Positions 17,490-24,885 of a DNA stretch of 43,061 bases are shown here, in pieces (within the stretch, counting starts at the first letter, position 1; each line of letters begins with the position of its first letter). The notes below the pieces were generated by a model. It was not told the origin of the DNA. It searched no databases and worked only from the letters and a program-made list of their open reading frames with translations. The stretch comes from an uncultured Alphaproteobacteria bacterium (GTDB lineage Bacteria; Pseudomonadota; Alphaproteobacteria; Rhizobiales; Ancalomicrobiaceae). The stretch is from assembly GCA_937892955.1 (NCBI GenBank), contig CALBKH010000121.1:1-43061 (forward strand). Direction: 5' to 3'. The translations under genes were made by a program, and so were the position numbers.

Positions 17490-17543
17490 CGCGGACGTCC
17501 ACCGGACGTCCGCGTTTCTCCGTCACCGTCGGTGACGGAGAAA
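17490..17543 (-). terminator. Two stacked hairpins downstream of maeB
   Basis: Next to the maeB stop, arms 17515-17527 and 17531-17543 form a perfect 13-bp inverted repeat (TTTCTCCGTCACC) with a 3-nt loop. Immediately beyond, 17490-17499 and 17505-17514 form a perfect 10-bp hairpin (CGCGGACGTC). Because the first hairpin ends in AAA/TTT arms it can act in both directions. Confidence 0.65.
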
Positions 17544-17550
17544 CCGCCAC

Positions 17551-19833
17551 TCACCCGTTCACATCATACGCCGCCAGCGCCGCCATGTTGACGAGGTCGC
17601 TGTCGCGGGCGCCGAGCGGCACCAGCTGCACCGGCTTGTCGAGACCGACGAGCAGCGGGCCGATGACGGTCGCGCCGCCGAGCACGCGCAGCGCGCCGGA
17701 GGTGATCGAGGCGGCGTGGAAGGCCGGCATCACCAGGACGTTGGCCGGACCCTTCAGGCGGCAGAACGGATAGGCCGCCATGCGCGCCGGATCGAGGGCG
17801 ACGTCGGCCGACATCTCGCCGTCGTATTCGAAATCGACGTGACGACGGTCGAGGATCTCGACCGCCTCGCGAACGAAAGCGGTGCGTTCGCCCGGCGGCT
17901 GGCCGAAGTTCGAATAGGCGAGGAAGGCGACGCGCGGCTCGTAGCCGAGCCGGCGGGCGGCGCCGGCGGCTTCTTCGGCGATCTCGGCCAGTTCCTCGCC
18001 GTTCGGCAGCTCGGTGATGGCGGTGTCGGCGACCAGCACGGTGCGACCGCGGGCGACGATCAGCGACAGGCCGATGACCCGATGCGCCGGGCGGGCGTCG
18101 ATGACGCGGCGGACGTCGTTGAGCACCGAGGTGAAGTGGCGGGTGGCGCCCGACACCATGGCATCGGCGTCGCCGAGCGCCACCATCGAAGCGGCGAAGA
18201 CGTTGCGGTCGAGGACGAAACGGGCGCAGTCGCGATAGAGGAAGCCCTTGCGCTGCAGCCGCTCGTAGAGGTGATCGGCGTAGGCCTTGACCCGCTCGGC
18301 GGTGAGCACGTTGGCGATCTCGACGCCCTCCGGCAGGTCGATGCCGGACGCCTTCACCGCGGCGGCGATACGGTCCTCGCGGCCGACCAGGATCGCCGTG
18401 CCGAGGCCCTGGTTGACGAAGGAGACGGCGGCGCGGATCACCTGCTCCTCCTCGCCTTCGGCGAAGACGACGCGCTTCGGCTCGGCCTTGAGCTTGGAGA
18501 AGATGCGCTGCAGCGTGCCGGCGACCGGATCGCGGCGGGCCGAGAGGCTCTGGCGATAGGCCTCCATGTCGACGATCGGCCGGCGGGCGACGCCCGATTC
18601 CATCGCCGCCTTGGCGACCGCGGCCGGAATCTCGGAGATCAGGCGCGGATCGAAGGGCACCGGAATGATGTACTGCGGGCCGAACTTGGGGCGGACGCCG
18701 CGATAGGCGGCGGCCACTTCGTCGGGCACGTCCTCACGGGCGAGCGCGGCGAGGGCTTCCGCCGCGGCGATCTTCATCTCCTCGTTGATGGTGGTCGCCC
18801 GCACGTCGAGGGCGCCGCGGAAGATGTAGGGGAAGCCGAGGACGTTGTTGACCTGATTCGGATAGTCGGAACGGCCGGTGGCGACGATGGCGTCGGGGCG
18901 AACCGCTTGGGCCTCTTCCGGCGTGATCTCCGGATCCGGGTTGGCCATGGCGAAGATGATCGGCTGGGCGGCCATGGTGGTGACCATCTCGGGGGTGAGC
19001 GCCCCCTTGGCGGAGAGGCCGAAGAAGATGTCGGCGCCCTTCACCGCGTCGGCGAGGCTGCGCGCCTCGGTCTCGACCGCGTGGGCCGACTTCCACTGGT
19101 TCATGCCCTCGGTGCGGCCCTTGAAGACCACGCCCTTGGTGTCGCAGAGGACGACGTTCTCGGCGCGGAAGCCCATGGCCTTGACCAGCTCGATGCAGGC
19201 GATGCCGGCGGCGCCGGCGCCGTTGCACACGAGCTTGGCGTCCTCGATGCGGCGGCCGGTCAGGTGCAGGGCGTTGATGATGCCGGCGGCGGAGATGATC
19301 GCGGTGCCGTGCTGGTCGTCGTGGAAGACCGGGATCTCCATCAGCTCGCGCAGACGGCTCTCGATCATGAAACACTCGGGGGCCTTGATGTCCTCGAGGT
19401 TGATGCCGCCGAAGGAGGGGCCGAGGTAGCGCACCGCGGCGATGAATTCGTCGACGTCCTCGGTCGCGACCTCGAGGTCGATACTGTCGACGTCGGCGAA
19501 GCGCTTGAACAGCACCGCCTTGCCCTCCATCACCGGCTTCGACGCCAGCGCGCCGAGATTGCCGAGACCGAGGATCGCGGTGCCGTTGGAGATGACGGCG
19601 ACGAGGTTGCCCTTCGAGGTGTAGTCGTAGGCCTTGGAGGGATCGTCGGCGATGGCGCGCACCGGCACGGCGACGCCCGGCGAATAGGCGAGCGACAGGT
19701 CGCGCTGGGTGGCCATCGGCTTGGTCGGCACCACCTCGAGCTTGCCGGGCTTGCCCTGGGCGTGGAACTGCAGCGCCTCCTGGTCGGTGACGGCGAGGCG
19801 GGTCTTGCCCGAGGGCTTGTCGTTCAGGTCCAT
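17551..19833 (-). CDS. maeB: NADP-dependent malic enzyme with C-terminal phosphotransacetylase-like domain
   Basis: A 760-residue fusion enzyme that decarboxylates malate to pyruvate, supplying NADPH and gluconeogenic pyruvate. The N-terminal malic domain (about 15-150) includes LSLAYSPGVAVP and VAVISNGTAILGLGNLG. The NAD(P)-binding domain (about 160-400) has the VCNGAGAAGIACIEL dinucleotide loop. Residues about 440-755 form a phosphate acetyltransferase-like domain, which in the TME/DME enzymes of rhizobia lacks transacetylase activity and acts in regulation or assembly. GGAGTGAG precedes the ATG. As I recall, the Sinorhizobium tme gene also neighbours mutS and glnD. The NADP versus NAD preference is inferred from this synteny. 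Confidence 0.93.
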   Translation of the reverse strand: MDLNDKPSGKTRLAVTDQEALQFHAQGKPGKLEVVPTKPMATQRDLSLAYSPGVAVPVRAIADDPSKAYDYTSKGNLVAVISNGTAILGLGNLGALASKPVMEGKAVLFKRFADVDSIDLEVATEDVDEFIAAVRYLGPSFGGINLEDIKAPECFMIESRLRELMEIPVFHDDQHGTAIISAAGIINALHLTGRRIEDAKLVCNGAGAAGIACIELVKAMGFRAENVVLCDTKGVVFKGRTEGMNQWKSAHAVETEARSLADAVKGADIFFGLSAKGALTPEMVTTMAAQPIIFAMANPDPEITPEEAQAVRPDAIVATGRSDYPNQVNNVLGFPYIFRGALDVRATTINEEMKIAAAEALAALAREDVPDEVAAAYRGVRPKFGPQYIIPVPFDPRLISEIPAAVAKAAMESGVARRPIVDMEAYRQSLSARRDPVAGTLQRIFSKLKAEPKRVVFAEGEEEQVIRAAVSFVNQGLGTAILVGREDRIAAAVKASGIDLPEGVEIANVLTAERVKAYADHLYERLQRKGFLYRDCARFVLDRNVFAASMVALGDADAMVSGATRHFTSVLNDVRRVIDARPAHRVIGLSLIVARGRTVLVADTAITELPNGEELAEIAEEAAGAARRLGYEPRVAFLAYSNFGQPPGERTAFVREAVEILDRRHVDFEYDGEMSADVALDPARMAAYPFCRLKGPANVLVMPAFHAASITSGALRVLGGATVIGPLLVGLDKPVQLVPLGARDSDLVNMAALAAYDVNG

Positions 19834-20187
19834 GTCTCACTCCACGGCCGCGCTTCCCGCGCGGGTCTTGTCGCCCGAAAGGTGTGAGAAGCGTCGCGGC
19901 GGCGAGGACCGCGCCACGGATCTTCTCGAACTCACGTCTCGGCGAAGGGGAGAGGACCATAATCGCGCGCTGCCCGTCGCTCAAGCGCGGCACGTCGGGC
20001 GAATCGATGGAATCTCATGCTTCCTTGGTCTCGAGCGGGGTCTCGACAGGCACTTTCTCGCATTCCACCACCGCTTCGCCGTGGAAAGGCGGGAGGCGAG
20101 ACGATCGCGCGGGTCGCGCGCCGCGCGCCTTCTGGTAAGGTCTCTCGTCCTCCCCACCCTCGCGCCCTCCCCGAGAGCTCTCCCCTC
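19834..20187. other. Divergent maeB/mutS intergenic region
   Basis: About 350 bp between two divergent starts. A plausible maeB promoter is described separately. Toward mutS a TAAGGT at 20138 could be a -10 element, but the -35 position (GTCGCG) does not match. A short GC-rich imperfect palindrome (about 20107-20130) precedes it. A longer in-frame mutS start at 20017 is open but low-complexity. No RNA gene seen. Confidence 0.4.
19956..19984 (-). promoter_or_regulatory. Candidate maeB promoter
   Basis: On the minus strand TTGAGC (19979-19984) and TATGGT (19956-19961) are spaced by 17 bp. Each matches sigma-70 consensus at 4 of 6 positions. It would give a leader of about 115 nt before the maeB ATG. 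Confidence 0.4.
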
Positions 20188-22929
20188 ATGTCCGATCCGA
20201 CGGCCCGCGACGCCTCCGACCTGCGCCCGACGCCCGTCATGGAGCAGTACATCGAGATCAAGGCGGCCAATCCGGACTGCCTGTTGTTCTATCGGATGGG
20301 CGACTTCTACGAGCTGTTCTTCCGCGACGCGGAGGAGGCGTCGCGCGCCCTCGGTATCGTGCTGACCAAGCGGGGCAAGCACCTCGGCGAGGACATCCCG
20401 ATGTGCGGGGTGCCGGTCTCCCGCGCCGACGAGTATCTTCAGCGGCTGATCGCGCTCGGATTCCGAGTGGCGGTGTGCGAACAGCTGGAGGACCCGGCGG
20501 AGGCGAGGAAGCGCGGCTCGAAATCGGTGGTGAAGCGCGACGTCGTCCGCCTCGTCACCCCCGGCACCATCACCGAGGACAACCTGCTCGAGGCCGGCCG
20601 CGCCAACTGGCTGCTGGGTCTCACCCGCGCGAAGGGCGGCGAGGGCGAGGAGAGCCGCTTCGGCCTCGCCTGGGTGGACATCTCGTCCGGCGCCTTCCGG
20701 GTCGCCGAGACCGACGGCAGCCGGCTTTCCGCCGAGATCGCCCGGATCGAACCGCGCGAGATCGTGCTCCCCGACCGGCTCTTCGACGACGCCGAGCTGA
20801 AGCCGATCCTGCGTTCCGAGCGCATCGCCCTGACCCCGGTCGCCGCCGCGCTCTTCGACGTCACCACCGCCGAGAGCCGCGTCGCCAGCGCCTTCGCGGT
20901 CGCGACCACCGACGCCTTCGGGCGCTTCTCGCGGCTCGAGCTTTCGGCGATCTCCGGCGTCGTCGCCTATGTCGAGCGCACCCAGAAGGGGGCGCGGGCG
21001 CCGCTCGAGCCGCCGCGGCGCGAGGGCGGCCTCGGCGACGGGGCGGCGATGATGTCGGTCGACGCCGGCACCCGCGCCAATCTCGAGATCTCCCGCACGC
21101 TCTCCGGCGAGCGCCGCGGCTCGCTCCTCTTCGCGATCGACCGCACGGTGACGGCGGGCGGCCAACGGCTCCTCGCCGAGCGGCTCGCCGGCCCTTCGAC
21201 CGACCGCCGCGTCATCGAGACGCGTCTCGACGCAGTCGGCTTCCTCCTCGACGACCCGGCCCTGCGGCGGCGCCTGCGCGAGGCGCTCGCCGCCGCGCCC
21301 GACATGCTGCGGCCGCTCGGCCGGCTCGGCCTCCAGCGCGGCGGCCCGCGTGACCTCGGGGCGATCCGCGCCGGCCTCGTCGCGGCGCGCGATCTCGGCG
21401 GCGTGCTCGGCGCGGTCGGGATCCTGCCGGAGGAACTCGCCCGGGTGCACGAGGCGCTCGCCGCCGCGCCGATGGATCTCTTCGATCTGCTCAAGGGGGC
21501 GCTCCTCGACGAGTTGCCCTTCGGCCGGCGTGACGGCGGCTTCGTGCGGCCGGGCTGGTCGCTGCCGCTCGACGAGGCGCGCGAGCTCTCCGCCGACAGC
21601 CGCCGCACCATTGCCCGGCTGGAGGCCGATTACGTGGTGGAGACCGGCATCAAATCGCTGAAGATCCGCCACAACAACGTGCTCGGCTTCTTCGTCGACA
21701 CCACCCCGGCGCATGCCGAGAAGCTGTTCGCGCCACCGCTCGCCGAGCGCTTCATCCACCGCCAGACGTTGGCCAACGCGGTGCGCTTCACCACCGTCGA
21801 GCTCTCCGACCTCGAGGCGCGGATCGCCTCGGCCGGCGAGCGGGCGCTGGCGATCGAGGGCGAGATCTTCGACACGCTGGCGAATGCGGCGCTCGGCCGG
21901 GAGGCGGAGATCCGCGCCGCGGCGGAGGCGCTCGCCGTGCTCGACGTCGCGAGCGGCCTCGCCGAACTCGCCGATCAGGAGGGCTACGTCCGGCCGAAGA
22001 TCGAGGAAGGCCTCGCCTTCCGCATCGTCGGCGGGCGCCATCCGGTGGTCGAACAGGCGCTGCGGGAGGGCAGCGGCGAGCCCTTCGTCGCCAACGACTG
22101 CGATCTCGGACCGCGAGCGAGCGAGGGTGACGGGCGGCTCACCATCGTCACCGGCCCCAACATGGGCGGCAAGTCGACCTTTCTCCGCCAGAACGCCCTC
22201 ATCGTGCTGATGGCGCAGATCGGCGCCTTCGTGCCGGCGCGCGAGGCGACGATCGGCATCGTCGATCGCCTGTTCTCCCGCGTCGGCGCGGCCGACGATC
22301 TGGCGCGTGGCCGCTCGACCTTCATGGTGGAGATGGTGGAGACCGCCGCCATCCTCAATCAGGCGGGGCCGCGCGCCCTGGTCATCCTCGACGAGATCGG
22401 CCGCGGCACGGCGACCTTCGACGGCCTTTCGATCGCCTGGGCGACGATCGAGCACCTCAATGCGGTCAACAAGTGTCGCGCCCTCTTCGCCACCCACTAT
22501 CACGAGCTGACGGCGCTCGCCGAGCGGCTGCCGCGCATCGCCAACGTCACCTCGACGGTGCGCGAGTGGAAGGGCGACGTGGTCTTCCTGCACGAGATCG
22601 TCGCCGGCGCGGCCGATCGCTCCTACGGCATCCAGGTGGCGCGGCTCGCCGGGCTCCCGCCGAAGGTCATCGACCGGGCGCGACAGGTGTTGAAGCAGCT
22701 CGAGGAGCAGGACCGGCGCGGGCGGCGCGATACGTTCGTCGACGAATTGCCGCTGTTCTCGGCGGCGGCGCCGAAGACCCCTGCCCCGCCCGAGCCGATC
22801 GCCGACGAACGGTTCGACAAGCTCGCCGCAGAGATCGCGACGCTCGCGCCCGACGACATGAGCCCGCGCGAGGCGCTCGACGCGCTCTATCGACTGAAGG
22901 CGCGGGCCAAGGAGATCGAGAAGGCGTGA
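20188..22929 (+). CDS. mutS: DNA mismatch repair protein MutS
   Basis: A 913-residue mismatch-recognition ATPase. The mismatch-wedge motif is GDFYELF (Phe40-x-Glu42) in domain I, followed by connector, lever and clamp regions. The ATPase Walker A is GPNMGGKS at 656-663, with LVILDEIGRGT as Walker B and FATHYHEL as the conserved His loop. A C-terminal extension ends with the DDMSPREALDALYRLK dimer/tetramer segment. I chose ATG 20188 (MSDPTARDAS). The frame is open from 20017 but the upstream 57 residues are not conserved. The ribosome site is weak (GAGAG). A 1007-codon antisense frame covers the whole gene and is not real. Confidence 0.97.
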   Translation: MSDPTARDASDLRPTPVMEQYIEIKAANPDCLLFYRMGDFYELFFRDAEEASRALGIVLTKRGKHLGEDIPMCGVPVSRADEYLQRLIALGFRVAVCEQLEDPAEARKRGSKSVVKRDVVRLVTPGTITEDNLLEAGRANWLLGLTRAKGGEGEESRFGLAWVDISSGAFRVAETDGSRLSAEIARIEPREIVLPDRLFDDAELKPILRSERIALTPVAAALFDVTTAESRVASAFAVATTDAFGRFSRLELSAISGVVAYVERTQKGARAPLEPPRREGGLGDGAAMMSVDAGTRANLEISRTLSGERRGSLLFAIDRTVTAGGQRLLAERLAGPSTDRRVIETRLDAVGFLLDDPALRRRLREALAAAPDMLRPLGRLGLQRGGPRDLGAIRAGLVAARDLGGVLGAVGILPEELARVHEALAAAPMDLFDLLKGALLDELPFGRRDGGFVRPGWSLPLDEARELSADSRRTIARLEADYVVETGIKSLKIRHNNVLGFFVDTTPAHAEKLFAPPLAERFIHRQTLANAVRFTTVELSDLEARIASAGERALAIEGEIFDTLANAALGREAEIRAAAEALAVLDVASGLAELADQEGYVRPKIEEGLAFRIVGGRHPVVEQALREGSGEPFVANDCDLGPRASEGDGRLTIVTGPNMGGKSTFLRQNALIVLMAQIGAFVPAREATIGIVDRLFSRVGAADDLARGRSTFMVEMVETAAILNQAGPRALVILDEIGRGTATFDGLSIAWATIEHLNAVNKCRALFATHYHELTALAERLPRIANVTSTVREWKGDVVFLHEIVAGAADRSYGIQVARLAGLPPKVIDRARQVLKQLEEQDRRGRRDTFVDELPLFSAAAPKTPAPPEPIADERFDKLAAEIATLAPDDMSPREALDALYRLKARAKEIEKA

Positions 22930-22995
22930 TCCGCGAGCGGCTGGTCTTCGCGCCACCGCCGGTCCAGGATCGCCTCCCGTCTCGGAGGGTTTCCA

Positions 22996-23622
22996 GTGTC
23001 GCATATCGATCTGCCGCTGATCCTCGGCGCCGCGCTCGTCGGCGTCGCCAGCCCCGGCCCGACGACACTGGCCATCGCCGGCACGGCGATGGAGGCCGGT
23101 CGCCTCAGGGCGCTGACGCTCGCCACCGGCGTCACCGCCGGGTCGCTCACCTGGTCGATCGCCGCCGCCCTCGGGCTCGGCGCGGTGATGATGGCGAACG
23201 CCTGGGTCTTCGAGGTGCTGCGTTACGCCGGCGCGCTCTATCTGGGCTGGCTCGCCTTTCGATCGGCGCGCTCGGCGCTGAGCCCGAAGCCGTCGGCGGC
23301 GCTGCGGGCGCTGGGCTCGTCGTCACGGATCGCGACGCTGCTCCAGGGCTATGCGCTGCACATCACCAATCCCAAGGCGATCCTGTTCTTCGCATCGCTC
23401 TATTCGCTCGGCGTTCCGGCGGACGCGAAGCCGGCCGAACTCGCGCTGGTCGTCGCTCTGGTCGGCCTGCAGAGCGCGACGATCTTCCACGGCTATGCCG
23501 TCCTGTTCTCGAACCGGCGCGTCACCGCGACGTTTCTCGGAGCGAAGCGCTGGCTCGACGGGCTCTTCGCCGTCGCCTTCGGCTGGGCGAGCTTCAAGGT
23601 GCTGACGGCGAAGCTGACGTGA
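22996..23622 (+). CDS. LysE-family translocator
   Basis: A 208-residue inner-membrane exporter of the LysE/RhtB superfamily, which exports amino acids. The hallmark N-terminal ASPGPTTLAIAGTAMEAGRL segment is present, followed by about six hydrophobic helices and the mid-protein LHITNPKAILFFASL motif. The start is GTG at 22996 with GGAGGG six bases before it. It follows mutS by 66 bp on the same strand and could be read through from it. The substrate cannot be told from the sequence. Confidence 0.9.
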   Translation: MSHIDLPLILGAALVGVASPGPTTLAIAGTAMEAGRLRALTLATGVTAGSLTWSIAAALGLGAVMMANAWVFEVLRYAGALYLGWLAFRSARSALSPKPSAALRALGSSSRIATLLQGYALHITNPKAILFFASLYSLGVPADAKPAELALVVALVGLQSATIFHGYAVLFSNRRVTATFLGAKRWLDGLFAVAFGWASFKVLTAKLT

Positions 23623-23630
23623 GGCGGGAC

Positions 23631-23686
23631 CTACGGCCGTAGGGTGCGGCACGGTGCATCTCGGCTTCGGCTCGATGCACCCTACG
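23631..23686. repeat. Palindromic repeat element at a convergent junction
   Basis: Just after the LysE gene, GTAGGGTGC (23639-23647) pairs with GCACCCTAC (23677-23685). A nested alternative is GGTGCATC (23653-23660) with GATGCACC (23674-23681) around a TCGGCTTCGGCTC loop. CTACGGCCGTAG lies at 23631-23642. It resembles the short REP/BIME-like intergenic palindromes common in Hyphomicrobiales, and at this position can end transcription from both sides. Confidence 0.5.
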
Positions 23687-23707
23687 CTTTCGCGATGGTC
23701 GAGCGTC

Positions 23708-24664
23708 TCAGCTCGCCCGACGACCGGCGTCGGCGCCGTAGAAGGTGATGTAGCGCTCGGAGATCCGGGCGACGGGCATGACGATGAAGACGTCGGTGGT
23801 ACCGAACTGGTGGTCGACCACCGCGCCGTCGCCGACCTTGGCGCCGATGCGCAGATAACCCTTGATCAACGGCGGCAGCGACTGGAGCGCAGCGCGGGTG
23901 TCGATCGCCGCCGGCGCCATGCGGTCCATGGCGGAGAAGCGCTCGGGCAGCGCCCGAACCTGCCAGTCGGCATCGGCGGCGCAATTGTGATGCAGAAAGG
24001 AGAGGGGCAGGGCGAGGCGCGACGGGTCGGTGCCCTCGAGGCTGGCACAGCCGATCATCGCGTCGATGCGATGGGCGAGCACATAGGCCCAGACCCCCTG
24101 CCACAGCAGTTCGACGGTGCGCTTGCCGCGATAGGCGGGCAGCACGCAGGAGCGGCCGAGCTCCAGGAACTCGAGGCCGCGATGGCGATCGAGCAGGGCG
24201 GCAAGATCGTATTCGTTCGCCGAATAGAAGCCGTCGTGGCGCTCGGCGACCGACTGGCGCAGCACCCGGTAGGTGCCGACGATCTTCGGCCGCGACTTGC
24301 CGAAAGGTTTCGGCTCGGGCGTGGCGTGATCGAGCACCAGGATGTGATCGCAGATCGCGTCGTAGGCGTCCGAATCGCGCCGCGTCATCAGGGCGCGAAC
24401 GTCGGCGATCGCCGACATCTCTTCGTAGAACACCCGGTAGCGCAGTTCCTGCGCCCGCTTCACTTCACCGACGGTGCGGGCGAGGCGCACCTCGAGCGAG
24501 CCGATCCGCCCCAGGCTGGCCTCGAGCGAGGCGCCCTTCAGGCGGCCGATCGGCGCCGGCAGGCCGAAGCCGGGCAGGACGTCGAGGCGCCCGGCGGGCA
24601 GATGGCGCGGCGGGACGATCTTGCCGAGGAGGCGGCGGGGTGACAGCGGAGCGGGAGCCGACAT
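23708..24664 (-). CDS. olsB: L-ornithine N-alpha-acyltransferase (GNAT fold), OlsB
   Basis: A 318-residue acyltransferase of the OlsB/hemolysin-like GNAT group. It transfers a 3-hydroxyacyl chain from acyl carrier protein to ornithine, the first step of ornithine lipid synthesis. Family features include AQELRYRVFYEEMSA with following D-x-D/D-x-x-C-D-H-I-L-V-L-D, the KIVGTYRVLR strand, and the LELGRSCVLPAYRGKRTVELLW motif split around the CoA/ACP-binding R-G-K loop. ATG 24664 (MSAPAPLSP...) with GAGG upstream was chosen. A frame open to 24796 would run into the PHO-box-like array. PlsC-type OlsA is at 6962-7744. Confidence 0.88.
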   Translation of the reverse strand: MSAPAPLSPRRLLGKIVPPRHLPAGRLDVLPGFGLPAPIGRLKGASLEASLGRIGSLEVRLARTVGEVKRAQELRYRVFYEEMSAIADVRALMTRRDSDAYDAICDHILVLDHATPEPKPFGKSRPKIVGTYRVLRQSVAERHDGFYSANEYDLAALLDRHRGLEFLELGRSCVLPAYRGKRTVELLWQGVWAYVLAHRIDAMIGCASLEGTDPSRLALPLSFLHHNCAADADWQVRALPERFSAMDRMAPAAIDTRAALQSLPPLIKGYLRIGAKVGDGAVVDHQFGTTDVFIVMPVARISERYITFYGADAGRRAS

Positions 24665-24789
24665 CGAGGACCTCGTGGCCGAAGGAACGGCGTCCCGAGC
24701 GATCCGTCGCCGACCGACCCGAGGTCGAAATCGGCGCCGGCATCGTCGGACGCCTTCCTGTCGACAGACCACGGCGCGGCGACGGAGCC

Positions 24790-24818
24790 GTGACACTGCG
24801 ATGACGATCCTATGACGG
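24790..24818 (-). promoter_or_regulatory. Tandem PHO-box-like array upstream of olsB
   Basis: On the minus strand CCGTCAT-AGGA-TCGTCAT-CGCA-GTGTCAC gives three 7-bp units with an exact 11-bp period and 4-bp linkers. This is the architecture of PhoB sites (consensus CTGTCAT; matches 6/7, 5/7 and 5/7). It ends 125 bp before the olsB ATG. Phosphate limitation is known to raise ornithine lipids in rhizobia. Confidence 0.55.
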
Positions 24819-24885
24819 TGAGGGTCGTTCGGTCACGTGTGGACCGTCAAACGGCATCGGGCGGATCGCGTTCAGCGACGCCGGA

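Noticed and set aside
17716..19887. 723-codon rightward frame over maeB
   Set aside because: Antisense shadow; no recognisable domain.
19981..23004. 1007-codon leftward open frame covering mutS
   Set aside because: It mirrors mutS in the antisense frame. The predicted protein is low-complexity Arg/Glu/Asp/Gly-rich and has no domain. High GC removes stops in this frame.
24832..24842. CACGTG-centred sequence near olsB as another parS
   Set aside because: Flanking bases do not match the parS arms beyond the core.
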